From positions 23,623,106 to 23,687,105 of the forward strand of contig CM037842.1 of the NCBI GenBank assembly GCA_021234535.1: 64,000 nucleotides of DNA, given 5' to 3'. This document shows, piece by piece, positions 58,482-64,000 of this stretch. Source of the stretch: Stichopus chloronotus (lineage: Eukaryota; Echinodermata; Holothuroidea; Aspidochirotida; Stichopodidae). The notes beneath the pieces are model-generated. The model was not told the DNA's origin and did no database searches. It was given only the letters and a program-made list of their open reading frames with translations. Each line of letters begins with the position of its first letter. Position 1 is the stretch's first letter. A program made the translations under genes and the position numbers.

Positions 58482-58860
58482 TTCAAGTCAAGATGAGTAT
58501 GTCCAAGCCGAAGAGAATGACCCTTGACCGGTCTCTTCCTCTCTTAGTGGCTGATCTACAGCTGGATCCAAGCATCATTTTCCTCATAGCCCATAATATA
58601 TTTAATCATTTCGATGCTGCTTCCCTGGAAGCTGAACATAATCGTTATCGAAAAGTAAGAAGATTTATCCACACTGTTCAGCAAAGAGGAGACAACGCTT
58701 TCGACATCTTGATTACGTCACTACGTAATACGGCGGGCGCTATGCACATAGCCGAACATTTGGAACACACTTTACGGCAAATTACAGAAAACGAACAGGC
58801 TTAACAACAGGGAGCAGAAGAAACGTAATCGCAGTATAATACTGTATGACATGCATTAAA
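58482..58860 (+). CDS. CARD-only protein 2 (coding exon with 3' end)
   Basis: The acceptor TTTCATTTTTCAG precedes the leader TTCAAGTCAAG and ATG at 58493; the frame closes with TAA at 58802-58804 after 103 codons. The CARD spans about residues 9-95: helix 1 LDRSLPLLVADLQL, helix 2 SIIFLIAHNIF, helix 4 KVRRFIHTVQQRG, helix 5 AFDILITSLR, helix 6 HIAEHLEHTL. Compared with CARD 1, the stop falls where CARD 1 reads Asn-Gln in EQNQQQRAED, so the acidic tail is lost although its DNA is still recognisable downstream (CAACAGGGAGCAGAAGA). The domain core is intact; 29 of 103 residues differ, many on likely surface positions. An ATTAAA hexamer at 58855-58860 is shared with CARD 1. The likely first exons are U4, U5 or U6. 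An inhibitory or adaptor role is inference. Confidence 0.8.
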
Positions 58861-59252
58861 AAATGTAAGAAAATAATGAGAAATTTTTTTGTCGGTTTCC
58901 TTCTTGTGTACTTACATTGATTTAATACATTACGTGGTTAATATGCTCAGTGCAGGTATACAACAAGTGGCTCAGTATGTCCACCTGTGGCACAGTGAAT
59001 CCCGCAGTGATGGCTTTCTGAATATAATCTATGGAGATCATGTATATGTCCTCATGACTGAGATAAATGAGAACTCAGGAATAACATCCTCCAACAGATT
59101 CGGCAGTTGCCATGGTAACTAAATGCTGAACTTGTATGAGGAGACAGCATGTAACTGATAGCTATTAAGGAGAATTCTAAAATGGATAATTCCAGTCGTT
59201 TGGGGAAGTTAAGAATACGACAACGGATTGATGCCTCACACAATACATTTCC

Positions 59253-59864
59253 CTTAGTATAACAATTGATGATAAAATGAATTGAGTGAAACACATTAAC
59301 TACGTTAGAAATAAAATTTCCAAAGTAAATGGTATTATAAATCGACTGAAGTATATATTACCCCAAGAGGTACTGTTAATATTGTAAAACGCACTGGTGC
59401 ATCCCCATTTAAACCATATAGTCTTCTAGTGTGGCGCCATACTCACAAAACATGTCTTGAAAGTTTACACAAACTGCAAAAATGCATTATACTTTATGTT
59501 TGCCAGTAACGTCAGTTACTGCCCTAGCTCTACTCCTCTTTTTAAGGAACTTAAAATCCTTTCTATTTTTGATATGTATGATTATCATCTTGGAAAATGT
59601 ATGCACAGGTTACATCGTAATGCATTTCCGGATGTTTCCAATCGTTTTTTTATTCAACCAACGCAGATTTTCATTTATTCAATACACGCAAAAGGCAATC
59701 CTTAGAGTTTACCCTTATTCTAGAACTAAGCACAACCCGCAAATGAAATTCGTAGCACTGGTGTTCAGCTTTTGAATTCATTGCATCACGAATTAAAGCA
59801 ACTTTCTTCGCTAAACAAATTCAAAAGAAAATTCAGGCAGCGCCTGCTTGACAGGTATCATTAG
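59253..59864 (+). pseudogene. Degenerate non-LTR retrotransposon reverse transcriptase, C-terminal part
   Basis: One frame from 59253 reads KISKVNGIINRLKYILP, then LFKELKILSIFDMYDYHLGK, with at least three in-frame stops up to 59456. After a frame change the end reads LNSLHHELKQLSSLNKFKRK and stops at 59862-59864. These are hallmark phrases of the C-terminus of LINE reverse transcriptases (LPxxx, PLFKELKILxxxDxYxxxxGxFM, WNSLPxxLK). The endonuclease and catalytic YADD region are missing. It is an inactive, 5'-truncated fossil; the following 250 bp to about 60115 (AAAATAAACTTGAATAT end) may be its 3' end. Confidence 0.75.
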
Positions 59865-60115
59865 TTTCTTGTGTTTTTGTTTTTATCTATGATATTGGTT
59901 TTTGCATTTTTCCTACTTTTCCTGCAGTTTCTCAGCTAAATTTGTTTTGTATTCCTTTTCTTTTTCGAGGGGTCAGACTCAAAATGTATCCACTTTACTT
60001 GTTCTGGTCCTTCCACTCCAAAATAGCTTGTTAAAGTCTTCTAAAAATATAATTGATTTTGCACTCATATTTCTAGTTGTATTTGTTTTTGTTTACAAGG
60101 AGAGTGGAAAATAAA

Positions 60116-63100
60116 CTTGAATATCATTACACTTATTCCACTGACTAGGATTCTCAGTTACTGGTTAATGAAAAGAGTCTCGGTGATGTTATGCTACACC
60201 AGTCAGGAGATCACTGTAATCATCTGTTTTAATCGTTGAAGCCATTCTATTCATCAGTTTGACTCTTATGTATAAGTTTCAATTTACTAGCATATATATG
60301 GAGTAGGAACACATAATATCATACTTCCTGTGTCCTATATTTGAATGACTGCAGTTGAAAACTCACAATTGAAGATGGCGCTACTTCACAACACAGTAAC
60401 TGTCAAATGTCTAAATACACCGTTTCGCTTGATTGAGCATATAGCTGCTGCACAGACACCCAGTGAAGACGTTACCGTGAATTTGAATTCACAGGAATGA
60501 ACCATGTCAGGATTGAATACTTGTGTTCATTTACCTTAATCGACTATCAGAGAATGGAAGTGTTGTCTTTCCTCCCTTCTTCCGTAATGAAATGTTAACT
60601 AGTTTAACTTCAACTCCAATACTATATATGGGCTTTTCTTTTGGATTTTTGAACTTTTCCAAATCTATTTGAAAAGTTATACTGACACACAGTAATGTTG
60701 CTATAAAGACACCGTTATTTGTATCTCCTATCGAATAAGTTTTATTGAGAAGCTTTCTACATTGGCTCTTAACGACTATAAAAAAGATACTTCAATATGG
60801 TCGAATTGATTTATTTTCAATTTTTTTTCGATCGATTACTTCTAATTGTAGTTAAAGAGCCAATGCTTAGACCAACCTGACAAAATGAAAACTCATCAAG
60901 GTTTACTTTAATACATAATAACATTCTGGACCAAATGTGATTACCATTTAACAAACAAGGCAATTTAAAACAAAGCTATCATTCAGCATCTCGAAATAAA
61001 TCTCAGTTTGATTGGATAGATTCTTTATCCTCACTGATGACGTCACGGTTGTTTATGAACCAAAGAACAAGAGGCGTTCTAATAGAGTCACATATTTGAA
61101 AAAGAAATGCAGAACATTTCAGAAAGACCTGCCTTACATTAATTTGTCTTTCAAAAATCTTATAAACATTCACAGCACAATGTTTGTCTTTTCAAATATT
61201 ATAAACCTGTCAATTGTCATTTCCTTTTCAATAATCAGTAGAATGTTTCTTTTTCAACATGTATGTATACAATGTTATTTTCTTCATTACAGCCGTGCAA
61301 ATTTCTATCACATAGGAATATCATCTTCAAATTTATAAGAGTTAATTACAATCTACCCAAATTTATCTTCTATTGCTATATATGTCATTTATGAGATTGT
61401 TGTAAATTTGAGTTTTTACAACCTTTATGGCCTTTCTCATAGACAAGAGAATAAGAAGTTTTTAATAATTACAAAATCCTTACGAAATTATAACGAAATG
61501 TTATCATTCTTTGCTTTTTCATATGCGTACTATTCTCTAACTATCTAAAATACACTTCTGTTAAAAAAATTGTACTACTCTTGTTAATATTTCTCTTAAT
61601 TTTACTTACTTTGGGTCGTTTTACATTACCTGCTTGTTAAGTACACTGCATGTGTTTATTAAATTCGGTTTGTCTTTGACTAGTAATTGCTTGTGTTTTG
61701 CTCTAGACTCTTGGCTAACATTTATTTCCTTTCCTTTCTCTATCTGTTATGTTTTCTTGTCTATCATTTGTCTCTAGAATTAGCCCTGTCTCTAATTATT
61801 TTATGAATTGTTTTGGTCAAGAGGAGTGAACTTCAGTGGATATAAGACACCTGTATCAACTTATTTTTTTCATAGTCAAGATACATCATTGCCTCTTTAT
61901 GCTGTTATATATTTTTCATTATATTTTTTGTAAATAATTAAAAGTACTTTACTCGGACTTTTGGTGGATTCCGCTTTTGAAAATCAGGAAAATGGGGAAA
62001 TATCATACAGTGGTCATTTAGGAATAGCGCCATCTGTTTGGAGTGTTTCGGCACAAGTCTTTCACTAGTCTTGTGTTAAGACGATGGTACTAGTATTCTC
62101 TGCTTCCTTTACACATCCCATACAGTTCTACTAACTCATTCATACAGCACTCGTCTCATTACGCTATGAGAGTCGATCACTGCCCAAACATCAGTGAACG
62201 AAAGCAACTCTAGGACAACAGTTCAGAGCAGAGTAGTCAACAGAAGGGGCAGTACAAGGGAGTACCGGTAATATTGGCCGTGTGGGAATGTGGGCAGGAA
62301 AAGCGGAAAGATTCACTAAGTCTTGACCACGACTAGTCTTTCACTCGATAAGACCGTGACTTCTGGCCTAGTTAAACAATTAGAACAACGTGACACATTG
62401 GCCTTTTAAGCCACCCCTGCCAAATCAGTGAAATCCGATCGTCCTTTCCTCCCTCTCCCCTCCCCCCCCCCAAAAAAAACATTATTAGTTACACGCCGGC
62501 GTATCAATTACTTCCCAAAGAGCCTCGCCTTGGAGAAAAATGTGAAAATAAGCATATATCATATAAACACCCACCACAGAAGTTAGCCCAAACGCCGTAC
62601 CAGAGTAATTTTGAATGTAACAAAACATGATTCGCGGGGAAGGTGGGGGTGGTGACACGTTTCCTGACTCCACAGTGCTACCTGGACATGGAGTCTGACC
62701 TCTTTCTTAGGGACTGAGTGTGTGTCTCAACACCACGAATTCTCTGTTCAGCTTGACCTGTTTGTTCATGCGGTCTTTTTCAAATTTGAATTCAATGTTG
62801 TGGTCTCAGGTAAGAGACCCCGAGTCGTGGCAATCCAAGTCATTTCAATTTAATCCAGGGACAGAGTTGAATCTGAAACCTAATCGGTGGGCAAGACCAA
62901 TCTCCTCCAGCATTGGTGACCGGAGCAACTCCACTACTCACAATTCCCCCCCCCCCTCCCCTCCCGGGCTATTCGACTCTTTCCCCTGGACAATCCTCGA
63001 TCTGACAGTTCACCATAGACCATTCCCAAGCGGACAATTCCCAGCCCACAGAAATTCCATGGGTTAAGTTTAGAGAGGATCATGGTTGCAAGCTAAGAGA

Positions 63101-63424
63101 GAGTATTTTTCGAGGGGAAATTGTATGAGTTTGGAATTATCTGGGTGGGGTGTGTGCTGTCAGGGGGTTGTCAGTGTCCTAGTGGGAGATGTCCGTTGGA
63201 AATTGTGGGAAATAAGAGTTGTCTAGGAACCGACTGCAATACTGATTTTCTTCCTCTGTGACAACCGCTTCCCGCCGGGCTATTTACACCTGTGCACCCC
63301 TTTTGATCAATAGCGCCAACATAAACTTTTCAGCTGATCACTAGCGGCACTGACCATTTACCGTATAGCATACATAGTCAGTATGGTTAGTATGCCCCGA
63401 TTGGATTCACTCTGTTATAACCTC
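60116..63424. other. No gene recognised
   Basis: AT-rich to 61950; the frame 61012-61338 has no ATG start and no motif. A TGACGTCA lies at 61038-61045. C/A tracts lie at 62460-62478 and C12 near 62947. Between 62940 and 63240, words like GGACAATTCC and their complement AATTGT recur on both sides, suggesting a degenerate simple repeat. Confidence 0.4.
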
Positions 63425-63460
63425 CGTACGTATGTACGTACGTCCGTACGTCTACGTATT
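63425..63460. repeat. (ACGT)n-like palindromic tract
   Basis: CGTACGTATGTACGTACGTC continues as CGTACGTCTACGTA. It is self-complementary throughout. Confidence 0.75.
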
Positions 63461-63505
63461 TACAATTACAGATACCAAATTGTTAGAAAGTCGTTAGCGA
63501 GTTAG

Positions 63506-63620
63506 ATGTCTGTCACAACGAACAGAAATGAACTTACTCCCCGGGTGAGACTGCTTGCCGCAAGAAATGCATTTTTCGAGGACGGTGATATCTACTGCAA
63601 CTTACAGTCAAAGTATATGC
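63506..63620 (+). CDS. Weak candidate first coding exon at window edge
   Basis: ATG at 63506 opens MSVTTNRNELTPRVRLLAAR and stays open to 63772. Possible donors are CCCCGG|GTGAGA at 63544 and none clearly better further on. Codon content is more balanced than in the surrounding AT-rich frames. It resembles no family, and the remainder of any gene would lie beyond the window. Confidence 0.2.
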
Positions 63621-64000
63621 TTACCGATCGCGGCCAAGAGCAACAGAGGTACAGTACAGACTCAGTAGGCCTAACTTACTGTATGCCTGGCAAGTACACG
63701 GTACACCGTACAGTACTGCAGCAATCATCACTACTCAGATCAGTAGCACGAGTAATGCTACTATTGGCATAACCAATTTTGTGAGAAATGTCACAGTCAC
63801 CCTTAGGCTGTAGATAAGTGTGTATCATCAGTGTGATACAGTCTTTCAATTTTTGGTAATAGAACTGTACTGCATACAATATTGCAACGACTGGTGCCCT
63901 GTAAAGTGTAAGTGTAACTAGTCCGTAATGTAACTTTGTAAGGAGCTGCAGGAAAGGTGAAAACACTTGAATTTTCACGGCGATCAAGCATTTCGGAATA

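Noticed and set aside
1..64000. tRNA, rRNA, CRISPR array or bacterial-type operon
   Set aside because: No cloverleaf boxes, rRNA-like stretches, spaced identical repeats with unique spacers, or tightly packed genes were seen.

Overview
The window looks like nuclear DNA of a marine invertebrate. The sequence is AT-rich, coding exons are short and have GT-AG borders, and introns and intergenic DNA are long and crowded with diverged interspersed repeats, microsatellites, MITE-like elements and a dead LINE. An echinoderm, perhaps a sea cucumber, is my best guess, but that is inference from overall repeat style only. No rRNA, tRNA, operon or CRISPR array was recognised.

Left part (1 to about 28,900). 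One multi-exon gene is supported on the + strand: four phase-compatible exons (6122-6443, 7157-7324, 8942-9066, 9597-11756) encode at least 924 residues of a Q/S/T/P-rich protein with a C-terminal BEN-like domain, so a probable nuclear DNA-binding regulator. Its first exon was not found. Around it lie diverged repeats: family F1 (GGGCCCTATGGCCC type), family F2 (a roughly 142-155 bp tandem unit ending in a ladder of AGGTCA half-sites) and family F3 (two copies with shared ends). From 16.2 to 28.9 kb I see no convincing gene.

Right part (about 29,000 to 60,100). This is the interesting half. Two paralogous small genes (41945-42346 and 58493-58804) each encode little more than one CARD (death-fold) domain, and a third copy is cut off after 17 codons (46483-46536). 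Each coding exon follows a splice acceptor and sits downstream of repeated cassettes that look like alternative promoters with non-coding first exons ending in GTAAGT. Six cassettes open with a CpG-containing palindromic element (motif A, TGCGAC-7 nt-GTCGCA at its best). Most close about 0.75-0.9 kb later with an inverted relative (motif B, GCCGACGCAAAACGTC), and in five of six strong B copies an NF-kappaB-like site (twice the perfect GGGGATTCCCC) lies 5-17 nt away. The order alpha-alpha-beta-CARD occurs twice (29.6-42.3 kb and 48.7-58.8 kb), so a 10-12 kb locus has been tandemly duplicated. My reading is a NF-kappaB-linked, multi-promoter family of CARD-only adaptors or decoys of innate immunity. 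The sequence-level facts are direct; the function is inference. A competing reading is that A and B are terminal inverted repeats of a mobile element that carries the first exon.

Last part (59.2-64.0 kb). A degenerate non-LTR reverse-transcriptase C-terminus (59253-59864), then AT-rich DNA with no recognised gene, low-complexity C/G tracts, and a weak candidate first exon near 63506.
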